From: Thiorhodovibrio winogradskyi
GTDB taxonomy: Bacteria > Pseudomonadota > Gammaproteobacteria > Chromatiales > Chromatiaceae
Reading direction: 5' to 3'
NCBI RefSeq assembly: GCF_036208045.1
Contig: NZ_CP121472.1
Coordinates: 1,995,531-2,059,530, forward strand
Length of the DNA stretch: 64,000 nucleotides
Part shown: piece by piece, positions 53,678-61,648 of the stretch
Numbering within the stretch: the first letter of the stretch is position 1
How the letters are laid out: every line of letters begins with the position of its first letter
Translations under genes and position numbers: made by a program
Notes under the pieces: generated by a model
What the model was told of the DNA's origin: nothing
Databases searched by the model: none
The model's input: only the letters and a program-made list of their open reading frames with translations

Positions 53678-55231
53678 ATGACTGATTTTCCCTGGCTGAC
53701 ACTGACCATCTGGCTGCCGATTCTCGGTGGTATTGGCGTCATTGTCAGTGGCGATACGATGGCGGAACGCAGCAAGCGCTTGGCGCTCGGGGTGTCGGTC
53801 GCGACCTTCCTGGTCAGCCTGCCGTTGTGGTTTGGCTTTGACCCCGCCGCGCCCGGCATGCAGTTTGTCGAATACGCGCCCTGGGTGCCGTCCTTCGATG
53901 TCTACTACTACCTGGGCGTCGATGGCATCTCCATGCCGCTGATCATTCTCACCACCTTCATCACTATCTTCGTGGTGGTGGCGGGCTGGGATGTGATCAC
54001 CTACAAGCCATCGCTCTACATGGCCGCCTTCCTGATCATGGAAGGCATCATGGTCGGCGTCTTCTCGGCGCTCGATGCCATTTTGTTCTATGTCTTCTGG
54101 GAGGCCATGCTGATCCCGATGTTCATCGTGATCGGTGTTTGGGGCGGGCCGAATCGAGTTTACGCCACCATTAAGTTCTTTCTTTATACCTTCTTTGGGT
54201 CGGTGTTCATGCTGGTGGCGCTGATCTACATGTACTTCCAGTCCGGCAGCTTCAGCATTCTGGACTACCACGCGCTGCCGCTGGGCATGACCGCGCAAAT
54301 CCTGATTTTTATCGCCTTCCTGCTCGCCTTCGCGGTCAAGGTGCCCATGTTCCCGGTGCATACCTGGCTGCCGGATGCGCACGTGGAAGCGCCCACTGGG
54401 GGCTCGGTGATTCTGGCCGCCATCATGCTGAAAATCGGCGGCTATGGCTTCTTGCGCTTTAGCCTGCCGATCACCCCCGATGCCAGTGCCGCGCTTGATG
54501 GCTTTATCATTGCCCTGTCGCTGATCGCCATTGTCTACATCGGCTTCGTGGCGCTGGTGCAGTCTGACATGAAAAAGCTCATCGCCTATTCGTCCATCGC
54601 CCACATGGGCTTTGTCACCCTGGGCTTTTTCCTGGTGTTCGCCATTTTCCGCCAGCCGGAGGTCGCCAGCGGCGCCGTCATGGGCATCGAGGGCGGCATG
54701 GTGCAGATGATTTCCCATGGCTTTATCTCGGGCGCGCTCTTCCTCTGCGTTGGCGTGCTCTATGATCGGCTGCACAGCCGCGAAATTTCCGACTATGGCG
54801 GCGTGATCAATGTCATGCCCTGGTTCGGCGGCTTCATGGTGTTCTTCGCCATGGCCAATGCCGGTCTGCCGGGAACCTCCGGCTTTGTCGGCGAGCTGAT
54901 GGTGATACTGGCCGCCTTCCGCGCCGATTTTTGGTACGCCTTCCTGGCCGCGACCACCCTGATTCTGGCGGCTGCCTTTACCCTGTGGATGGTCAAGCGC
55001 GTGGTCTTTGGCGAGGTTGGCAATGAAAAGGTCGCGGAATTGAAAGATCTGAACCGGCGCGAGACTTTCAACCTGGGTGTGCTCGCCGCCGTGGTGCTGG
55101 CCGTCGGTCTCTGGCCCAAGCCGCTGATTGATGTGATGGAACCGACCATCGAAAACCTGGTGGCCCAGATTCAGGTTAGCAAGTTGCCTGGGGTTGATCC
55201 GGCGCTGGCTCGCCAGCCCGAGGCTCCCTGA
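53678..55231 (+). CDS. nuoM: NADH-quinone oxidoreductase subunit M
   Basis: A 517-residue antiporter-like proton-pumping subunit with about 14 membrane helices. LFYVFWEAMLIPMFIVIGVWGG (key Glu), AFAVKVPMFPVHTWLPDAHVEAPTGGSVILA split around the conserved Lys, and IAYSSIAHMGFVTLG are canonical. It is separated from nuoL by the toxin-antitoxin insertion but is otherwise normal. Confidence 0.97.
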   Translation: MTDFPWLTLTIWLPILGGIGVIVSGDTMAERSKRLALGVSVATFLVSLPLWFGFDPAAPGMQFVEYAPWVPSFDVYYYLGVDGISMPLIILTTFITIFVVVAGWDVITYKPSLYMAAFLIMEGIMVGVFSALDAILFYVFWEAMLIPMFIVIGVWGGPNRVYATIKFFLYTFFGSVFMLVALIYMYFQSGSFSILDYHALPLGMTAQILIFIAFLLAFAVKVPMFPVHTWLPDAHVEAPTGGSVILAAIMLKIGGYGFLRFSLPITPDASAALDGFIIALSLIAIVYIGFVALVQSDMKKLIAYSSIAHMGFVTLGFFLVFAIFRQPEVASGAVMGIEGGMVQMISHGFISGALFLCVGVLYDRLHSREISDYGGVINVMPWFGGFMVFFAMANAGLPGTSGFVGELMVILAAFRADFWYAFLAATTLILAAAFTLWMVKRVVFGEVGNEKVAELKDLNRRETFNLGVLAAVVLAVGLWPKPLIDVMEPTIENLVAQIQVSKLPGVDPALARQPEAP

Positions 55232-55280
55232 CTAGCACCCATCATTCGCTTTCGCTCCAGTAGCCAACGGATTTCTAACT

Positions 55281-56720
55281 ATGGCGTTCGAACCCGCTTT
55301 TCTCGCGACCATCCTGCCTGAGCTTATTTTGCTGACAACGGGCTGTGCAGTCCTAGTCATGGATCTGTACCTAAACGACGAGCAGCGGGTCTGGAACCAT
55401 AACCTGTCGATTCTTGGGTTGGCCGCGACCCTGGGTTGCGTTGGCCTGGTTGGCAGCGGCGAAGTCACCTTCGCCTTCAGCGATACCTTGGTGCGAGATC
55501 CCTTTGGCGACTTGCTCAAAGGCATCATACTGATCCTGACCATTTTGACCTTTGTCTACTCACGCGATTATATGCGCGAGCGTGGACTCTGGGTGGGCGA
55601 ATACCATGTGCTGATTCTTTTTGCCACCTTAGGGATGCTGATCATGGTCTCGGCGCACAGCTTCCTGACGCTCTATCTGGGGCTTGAGTTGCTCGCCCTG
55701 TGCTTGTATCCGCTGGTGGCGCTGGATCGTGATTCCAAACCCGGCGCCGAGGCGGCGATGAAATACTTCGTGCTCGGCGCCCTGGGCTCAGGGATGCTGC
55801 TCTACGGTATCTCCATGCTCTATGGCGCCACCGGCAGCTTTGATTTCACCGAGGTCGCCCAGGTTGTCACGGCCGAGGGCATGGAGAACAAAATTCTGGT
55901 ATTCGGGCTGGTGTTTGTGCTGATCGGCGTGGCCTTCAAGTTCGGCGCCGTGCCCTTTCACATGTGGCTGCCCGATGTTTATCAGGGCGCACCCATGCCG
56001 GTGGTGCTCTTCCTGTCGAGCGCGCCCAAGATCGCGGCTTTTGCCATGGCGACTCGCATTCTGATCGACAGCCTGGGTGCCTTGCAGGCGGACTGGGGTG
56101 AGATTCTGATCATCCTGTCGGTGCTCTCCATGGGGCTCGGCAATCTGGTCGCCATTGCTCAGACCAACATCAAGCGCATGTTGGCTTACTCAACTATCTC
56201 CCATGTTGGTTTCATCTTCCTCGGGTTGCTGGCCGGCACCTCCGAGGGCTACGCTGCCGCCATGTTTTACACCGTGGTCTATTCGCTCATGGCCGCCGGT
56301 GCATTTGGGGTGCTGGCCATCATCTCGGTCAAGGGCGTGGAGATTGAGAATCTTGATGATCTCAAGGGATTGAACGACCGCGATGCCTGGCTTGCCGCCA
56401 TGCTCGCGCTCATGATGTTCTCCATGGCCGGGGTACCGCCGGCGGTGGGCTTCTTCGCCAAGCTGCTGGTGCTTGATGCCGTGGTCAGCATTGGTCTCAC
56501 CTGGCTCGCCGTGGTTGCCGTGGTCTTCTCCATCATCGGCGCCTTCTACTACCTGCGGGTGGTGAAGTTCATTTACTTCGACAAACCCGCTCAAGAGTCC
56601 CCGCTGCGGCTTGCCGGCGATGCCCGCATCGCCATCTCGGTCAATGGACTGGCGGTGCTGTTTCTGGGGATCTTTCCTGCCTCATTGCTGGGTATCTGCA
56701 ACGCCGCTTTTGCTGGCTAG
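55281..56720 (+). CDS. nuoN: NADH-quinone oxidoreductase subunit N
   Basis: A 479-residue antiporter-like subunit with about 14 membrane helices. SFLTLYLGLELLALCLYPLVAL, GVAFKFGAVPFHMWLPDVYQGAPMPVVLFLSSAPK split around the conserved Lys, and MLAYSTISHVGFIFLGLLAG are typical. It is the last gene of the nuo operon. The 264-bp gap after it (56721-56984) holds no recognised gene or clear terminator. Confidence 0.97.
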   Translation: MAFEPAFLATILPELILLTTGCAVLVMDLYLNDEQRVWNHNLSILGLAATLGCVGLVGSGEVTFAFSDTLVRDPFGDLLKGIILILTILTFVYSRDYMRERGLWVGEYHVLILFATLGMLIMVSAHSFLTLYLGLELLALCLYPLVALDRDSKPGAEAAMKYFVLGALGSGMLLYGISMLYGATGSFDFTEVAQVVTAEGMENKILVFGLVFVLIGVAFKFGAVPFHMWLPDVYQGAPMPVVLFLSSAPKIAAFAMATRILIDSLGALQADWGEILIILSVLSMGLGNLVAIAQTNIKRMLAYSTISHVGFIFLGLLAGTSEGYAAAMFYTVVYSLMAAGAFGVLAIISVKGVEIENLDDLKGLNDRDAWLAAMLALMMFSMAGVPPAVGFFAKLLVLDAVVSIGLTWLAVVAVVFSIIGAFYYLRVVKFIYFDKPAQESPLRLAGDARIAISVNGLAVLFLGIFPASLLGICNAAFAG

Positions 56721-56984
56721 CGCAATACTTGAGCTTCTGCCTTCCAAGGCTTAAGCACAGCCTGCACAGATTCCATCCTTCTTTTCGGGCTTACCAATCG
56801 CGCCTCTGCGACAGAAACTCTTCTCCATCTTCGCGTCCGCTTCCAAATGGATTGGCAAAGGCAGCGTCGAAGCGCAGCAATGGTCCCACTCAACTGGTGT
56901 TTGGGCACCGGATGGGAGCGTTTCGGTGGTATCTTCAAGCACTGGTCATGTTAGTTTCTGGTCAGTTACAGTAGAGCACCACCC

Positions 56985-58856
56985 ATGATGCGTCGATGGC
57001 GTAATCCATTCGTTGTATTTTTGCACGATCTGGCGGCAGTGCCTATTGCCTGGATGGGGGCCTACTGGGTCCGGTTTAATCTTGACGTGATACCAGCGTT
57101 ATTTCTGGAGCAGGCACTTGTTGCCCTTCCTTTGTTGATTTTGGTGCAGGGCGGGGTGTTTTGGTACTTCGGGCTTTATCGTGGCGTCTGGCGTTTCGCT
57201 TCGATTCCGGATCTTATTCGTATCGCGAAGGGAGTGCTTGTGGGGGTTGTGCTGACAACCATCATCCTGTTCATGTTGAACAGGCTGGAGTCAATACCTC
57301 GTTCAGTGCCCTTGCTGTATGCCGTTTTCCTGCTGTTGCTGCTGGGTGGTGCGCGATTTGCGTACCGTGGCTACAAGGATCGGCGTCTTTATTCCAGTGA
57401 CACTAGGAATGTTCTGATTGTCGGCGCTGGACGTGCTGGCGAAATTCTTGTCCGAGATCTGTTGCGCCAGCCTGAACTTGGCTACAGCCCTGTGGTATTT
57501 GTGGACGATAATATTCGCAAGAAAGGCAAAGAGATACATGGTGTGCGGGTTGCCGGGCGATTAGACAGCATTCCATCTCTGGTCAAAACTCATCGAGTGG
57601 AGTTAATACTGATTGCGCTGCCAGGCGGATCGAGTCGCCAGGTACGACGGGTGGTCGAGTTATGCGAGCGCGCCGGTGTGCCCTTCCGTATCCTGCCGCG
57701 GACAAAGGATTTGGTGTCCGGGAAAGTCTCGATCCAGGAACTGCGCGAGGTGGCGATTGAGGATTTGTTGGGACGCGATCCGATCCAACTGTCCTGGGAA
57801 GCGGTGACGGAGCATGTGGCAGGTAAGTGTGTGTTGGTAACCGGAGGTGGTGGTTCTATTGGCTCCGAGCTTTGCCGACAATTAGCGCGCCTCGACCCCA
57901 GGTCGCTGGTGATTGTCGAAAACGGCGAACATCATCTCTACAAGGTGGAGCAGGAATTGAGGGGTAGCTTCCCCGACTTACCACTCCATGCCCATCTGGT
58001 GGATGTTTGCGATAGGACGGCTCTGGAGTGGGTATTTGCGCATCGCCGGCCGCATCTGGTGTTCCACGCGGCAGCCTACAAGCATGTGCCCATGTTGGAG
58101 GGGCAGGTGCGTGAGGCGATACGAAACAATGTCCTTGGAACCGTCACCGCTGCGCAGATGGCGGATAGTCATGGATGCGAGGCCTTTATTTTGATTTCAA
58201 CCGATAAGGCAGTCAATCCCACCAATGTGATGGGGGCAAGCAAGCGTATCGCGGAAATTTTCTGCCAAAACCTGAATGTCCGGTCCGCGACCCGATTCGT
58301 GACGGTTCGCTTTGGCAATGTCCTGGGCTCCGCGGGCAGTGTTGTACCGCTATTTCATGAGCAGATCGCCAAGGGCGGACCTGTGACTGTCACCCATCCG
58401 GAGATTACCCGCTATTTCATGACCATTCCCGAGGCGTGCCAGCTGATCATCGAGGCGGGTTCAGTTGGATGTGGCGGTGAGATTTTTGTTCTGGATATGG
58501 GTGACCCGATTAAAATCCATTACTTGGCCGAGCAAATGATTCGCCTCAGTGGCAAGATTCCGGGCGAGGATATCGAAATCGTCTACACGGGCCTACGACC
58601 AGGAGAAAAGCTTTTTGAGGAGTTGTTCCACGAGCAAGAGAATCTGCGCGCCACCTCGCAAGAAAAGCTGTTATTAGCCAACCCGCGCTATCTCGAGTGG
58701 GACTGGTTGTGGGACCGAGTGATGTGGCTGCGCAGTGCTTGTGAGTCCTATGACGAGGATCGACTCCTTGGTCTAATACTGGATCTGGTGCCTGAGTTGG
58801 ATCGGCCTGTCAACATTCCAGGTCATCACGTTTCCATGGTCGTGCCGGAGGAATAA
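56985..58856 (+). CDS. Membrane nucleotide-sugar 4,6-dehydratase (WbpM/PglF/CapD-like)
   Basis: A 623-residue protein. Four membrane helices (residues about 10-125) are followed by a CoA-binding-like Rossmann domain (VLIVGAGRAGEILVRDL) and a catalytic short-chain dehydrogenase domain with GGGGSIGSELCRQ. The active site reads ISTDKAVNPTNVMGASKRIAE, with Met in place of the usual Tyr of YxxxK, as in UDP-GlcNAc C4,C6-dehydratases. It starts synthesis of a deoxy-amino sugar for surface glycans. First of three glycan genes here. Confidence 0.93.
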   Translation: MMRRWRNPFVVFLHDLAAVPIAWMGAYWVRFNLDVIPALFLEQALVALPLLILVQGGVFWYFGLYRGVWRFASIPDLIRIAKGVLVGVVLTTIILFMLNRLESIPRSVPLLYAVFLLLLLGGARFAYRGYKDRRLYSSDTRNVLIVGAGRAGEILVRDLLRQPELGYSPVVFVDDNIRKKGKEIHGVRVAGRLDSIPSLVKTHRVELILIALPGGSSRQVRRVVELCERAGVPFRILPRTKDLVSGKVSIQELREVAIEDLLGRDPIQLSWEAVTEHVAGKCVLVTGGGGSIGSELCRQLARLDPRSLVIVENGEHHLYKVEQELRGSFPDLPLHAHLVDVCDRTALEWVFAHRRPHLVFHAAAYKHVPMLEGQVREAIRNNVLGTVTAAQMADSHGCEAFILISTDKAVNPTNVMGASKRIAEIFCQNLNVRSATRFVTVRFGNVLGSAGSVVPLFHEQIAKGGPVTVTHPEITRYFMTIPEACQLIIEAGSVGCGGEIFVLDMGDPIKIHYLAEQMIRLSGKIPGEDIEIVYTGLRPGEKLFEELFHEQENLRATSQEKLLLANPRYLEWDWLWDRVMWLRSACESYDEDRLLGLILDLVPELDRPVNIPGHHVSMVVPEE

Positions 58857-58963
58857 GCAGTGGCGGGGAACATGAACCGACCAAGCGCCGGGCAGGGTGC
58901 TGCTCCAGTTGTCGCTCCACGGGTGTCGAGCTTCTGGAGAAGCTTCCGCCGGGGTGTTGTGTC

Positions 58964-59917
58964 ATGAAGGTTTTGGTTACAGGAGCGAGCGGCTTTGTTG
59001 GCGCTGCCTTGGTCAGGTCTTTGCTGGAGGATGGTCGGCATCTGGTGCGCGCGGTTTATCGGTACGAGAGACCACCCATGTGGGAATCCGTGGATTGGGT
59101 ACGGGTCGCCGGGTTGACGGCCGACGCCGATTGGGAGGCTGGTGTGCTCGACATCGATCTCGTCATCCATGCGGCTGCGCGCGTGCATATGATGCCCGAT
59201 ACTGCCGCCGATCCTGTGGCGGAATTCCGCCGGGTGAATGTGGCTGGGACCTTGGCATTGGCAGAGCAGGCGGCGGCTGCAGGGGTGCGTCGGTTTGTCT
59301 TTGTAAGCTCCATCAAGGTCAACGGTGAAGAAACAGCACCGGGCCGAGCCTTCCATGCCGCTCAACAGCCTAAGCCGGTCGATCCTTATGGCATTTCCAA
59401 GTTCGAGGCCGAGCGGGGCTTGCGTGCTCTGGCCGAAAGGACGGGTATGGAACTTGTCATCATTCGTCCACCGATGGTCCATGGCCCGGGAGTCAAAGGC
59501 AACTTCGCTGCGATGATGGACTGGTTGCGGCGTGGTGTTCCCTTGCCGCTCGGAGCTGTGACCTGCAATCGTCGTAGCCTGGTGGGTTTGGACAATCTGG
59601 TTGACTTCATCCTGACCTGTGTCGAACATCCGGCCGCCGCCAATGAGACTTTTCTGGTCAGCGACGGCGAGGATCTTTCCCTCGCGGACCTGTTGCGTCG
59701 TCTGGGGCGGGCCATGGGACATCCAGCGCGTTTGATTCCAGTGCCGCCAAGCCTGCTGATGGCCGCGGCAAGATGGCTGGGCAAAGACGATGTCGCGCGG
59801 CGGTTGTTCGGCAGTTTGCAAGTTGACCTATCTCATACCAGCAAGACTCTGGGTTGGACGCCGCCTTTCGACCTAGACGAGGGACTGCGCCGGACTGCGC
59901 GAGGAAAACAGGGATGA
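58964..59917 (+). CDS. NAD-dependent nucleotide-sugar epimerase/dehydratase
   Basis: A 317-residue extended short-chain dehydrogenase. GASGFVG (NAD-binding), VIHAAARVHMM, FVFVSSIKVNGE (catalytic Ser) and YGISK (Tyr-x3-Lys) are intact. The closest type is the UDP-hexosamine 4-epimerase/WbpV-like group found next to phosphoglycosyl transferases. It overlaps the following transferase by ATGA, so both are translated together. The product is likely the sugar passed to the next enzyme. Confidence 0.9.
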   Translation: MKVLVTGASGFVGAALVRSLLEDGRHLVRAVYRYERPPMWESVDWVRVAGLTADADWEAGVLDIDLVIHAAARVHMMPDTAADPVAEFRRVNVAGTLALAEQAAAAGVRRFVFVSSIKVNGEETAPGRAFHAAQQPKPVDPYGISKFEAERGLRALAERTGMELVIIRPPMVHGPGVKGNFAAMMDWLRRGVPLPLGAVTCNRRSLVGLDNLVDFILTCVEHPAAANETFLVSDGEDLSLADLLRRLGRAMGHPARLIPVPPSLLMAAARWLGKDDVARRLFGSLQVDLSHTSKTLGWTPPFDLDEGLRRTARGKQG

Positions 59918-60471
59918 TGCGTCTTTTCGACCTATTGCTCGCGACCCTGGGGCTGATGTTTGGATGGCCCTTGATGCTGGTGCTCGTGCTGGTTGGTTAC
60001 CTGGATACTGGCTCGCCTTTCTTTCGGCAAGAACGGGTTGGGCGATATCAAAAACCTTTTGTACTGGTGAAATTTCGAACCATGCGCCCAGGCACGGCAT
60101 CTGTGGCCACCCATCTGGCGAGTGTCGAGGACATTACACCCTTGGGCCAGTTTTTGCGTCGAACCAAACTGGATGAATTGCCCCAGCTGTGGAATGTTCT
60201 CAAAGGGGAGATGAGTCTGGTGGGGCCGCGCCCCTGTTTGTTGGATCAGCGAGAATTGATCGCTGAAAGAGCGCAGCGAGGGGTGTATGAAGCACGCCCG
60301 GGAATCACCGGCTTGGCCCAGGTGAACAAAATCGATATGTCAACACCGGTGTTACTGGCTGAGACGGACGCCAAAATGATGTCCGCGCTGACAACAGCGG
60401 ACTATTTTGGCTACATTTTCCACACCCTGTTTGGCAAGGGCGGAGGCGACCGAGTCCAACCCAGACAATAA
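59914..60471 (+). CDS. Initiating phosphoglycosyl transferase (sugar transferase)
   Basis: A 185-residue monotopic phosphoglycosyl transferase. The N-terminal re-entrant helix (LLLATLGLMFGWPLMLVLVLVG) is followed by SPFFRQERVGR, KFRTM, TKLDELPQLWNVLKGEMSLVGPRPCL, including the DE catalytic pair of the LDELPQ motif, and RPGITGLAQV. It moves a sugar-1-phosphate from UDP to undecaprenyl phosphate. The PglC-like short form fits. ATG at 59914 overlaps the epimerase stop. Converges with guaC 34 bp away. Confidence 0.93.
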   Translation: MMRLFDLLLATLGLMFGWPLMLVLVLVGYLDTGSPFFRQERVGRYQKPFVLVKFRTMRPGTASVATHLASVEDITPLGQFLRRTKLDELPQLWNVLKGEMSLVGPRPCLLDQRELIAERAQRGVYEARPGITGLAQVNKIDMSTPVLLAETDAKMMSALTTADYFGYIFHTLFGKGGGDRVQPRQ

Positions 60472-60505
60472 TGCCTCCTGCTCGAATCCTTTGATTTCTC
60501 CGAGC

Positions 60506-61546
60506 TCAGGCGTCGGAAAATACTGGGTTATGCTGCTCCTGGACGCGAATGAAGGTGGTGCGCTTGCTGAGTTCCTTGAGTCGCTGGGCGCCGACATAGG
60601 TGCAGGCCGAGCGCAGACCACCCAGGATGTCCTGGATGCTGTTGATCACCGGGCCGCGATAGGGCACCTCGACCGTCTTGCCTTCTGACGCGCGATATTC
60701 GGCCACGCCACCTGCGTGCTTGTTCATGGCGGTGTCGGAGCTCATGCCGTAAAAAAGTGTGTATTGCTTGCCATCGCGCTCGATCTTTTCGCCGCCGGAT
60801 TCGTCGTGACCGGCCAACATACCGCCGAGCATGACGAAATCGGCGCCGCCGCCGAAGGCTTTGGCGATGTCGCCAGGGACAGTGCAGCCACCGTCCGAGA
60901 TGATTTGCCCGCCCAGGCCGTGAGCCGCGTCAGAGCATTCAATGATGGCCGAGAGCTGAGGATAGCCAACTCCGGTTTTGATGCGGGTGGTGCAGGCCGA
61001 GCCGGGTCCAATGCCGACCTTGATGATGTCAGCACCTGAGAGCAAGAGTTCCTCGACCATCTCCCCTGTGACCACATTGCCGGCGATGATGACGTGTTCA
61101 GGGAAATGTTTCCGGGTCTTGCCAACAAAGTCAACGAAGTGCTCGCTATAGCCGTTGGCGACATCAACGCAAATGAAATACAGTCGCGGATGATGCTCCA
61201 GCACGGTTTTTAGAGTATCGAGGTCGCGCTCGGTTGTCCCCGTGCTGATGGCCAGGTTGTCCTCAATGCCCTGGTGGGTGTCGAGAAAGTCCTCCCAGGC
61301 CCGCGGACTGTAATGTTTGTGGATGACGGTGAGCAGGCCCGACCGGGCCAGGGCGGCCGCCATCTCGAAGGTGCCGATGGTGTCCATGTTGGCAGCCATG
61401 ACGGGCACCCCGGTCCAGGTCTTGCCACTGTGAAGGAAGGTGAAGCTGCGCTCCAAGGATACCTGCGCGCGCGAGCGCAAGGTGGAACGCTTGGGGCGGA
61501 TCATCACATCCTTGAATCCAAGCTTTAAATCGGCTTCGATGCGCAT
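60506..61546 (-). CDS. guaC: GMP reductase
   Basis: NADPH-dependent deamination of GMP to IMP. The 346-residue length fits eukaryote/enteric-type GuaC without CBS domains. IMP dehydrogenase/GMP reductase motifs: [64 protein letters not shown] split at the catalytic Cys loop, [27 protein letters not shown] and the flap [21 protein letters not shown]. Divergent from the Aas-like gene, with 102 bp between. Confidence 0.96.
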   Translation of the reverse strand: MRIEADLKLGFKDVMIRPKRSTLRSRAQVSLERSFTFLHSGKTWTGVPVMAANMDTIGTFEMAAALARSGLLTVIHKHYSPRAWEDFLDTHQGIEDNLAISTGTTERDLDTLKTVLEHHPRLYFICVDVANGYSEHFVDFVGKTRKHFPEHVIIAGNVVTGEMVEELLLSGADIIKVGIGPGSACTTRIKTGVGYPQLSAIIECSDAAHGLGGQIISDGGCTVPGDIAKAFGGGADFVMLGGMLAGHDESGGEKIERDGKQYTLFYGMSSDTAMNKHAGGVAEYRASEGKTVEVPYRGPVINSIQDILGGLRSACTYVGAQRLKELSKRTTFIRVQEQHNPVFSDA

Positions 61547-61648
61547 GGGCGGACTCCTGCGGGGCCTGGAAAAAGAGCTTTCGCTTCGCGAGAGAATCTG
61601 TAAATTGTCAGCGTCTGGGAATTATAGTGCCCACACAGGAGCTCGAAC

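Noticed and set aside
53432-54775. 447-residue minus-strand frame opposite nuoM
   Set aside because: His/Asp/Gly-rich antisense of hydrophobic codons, a common artefact opposite membrane protein genes.
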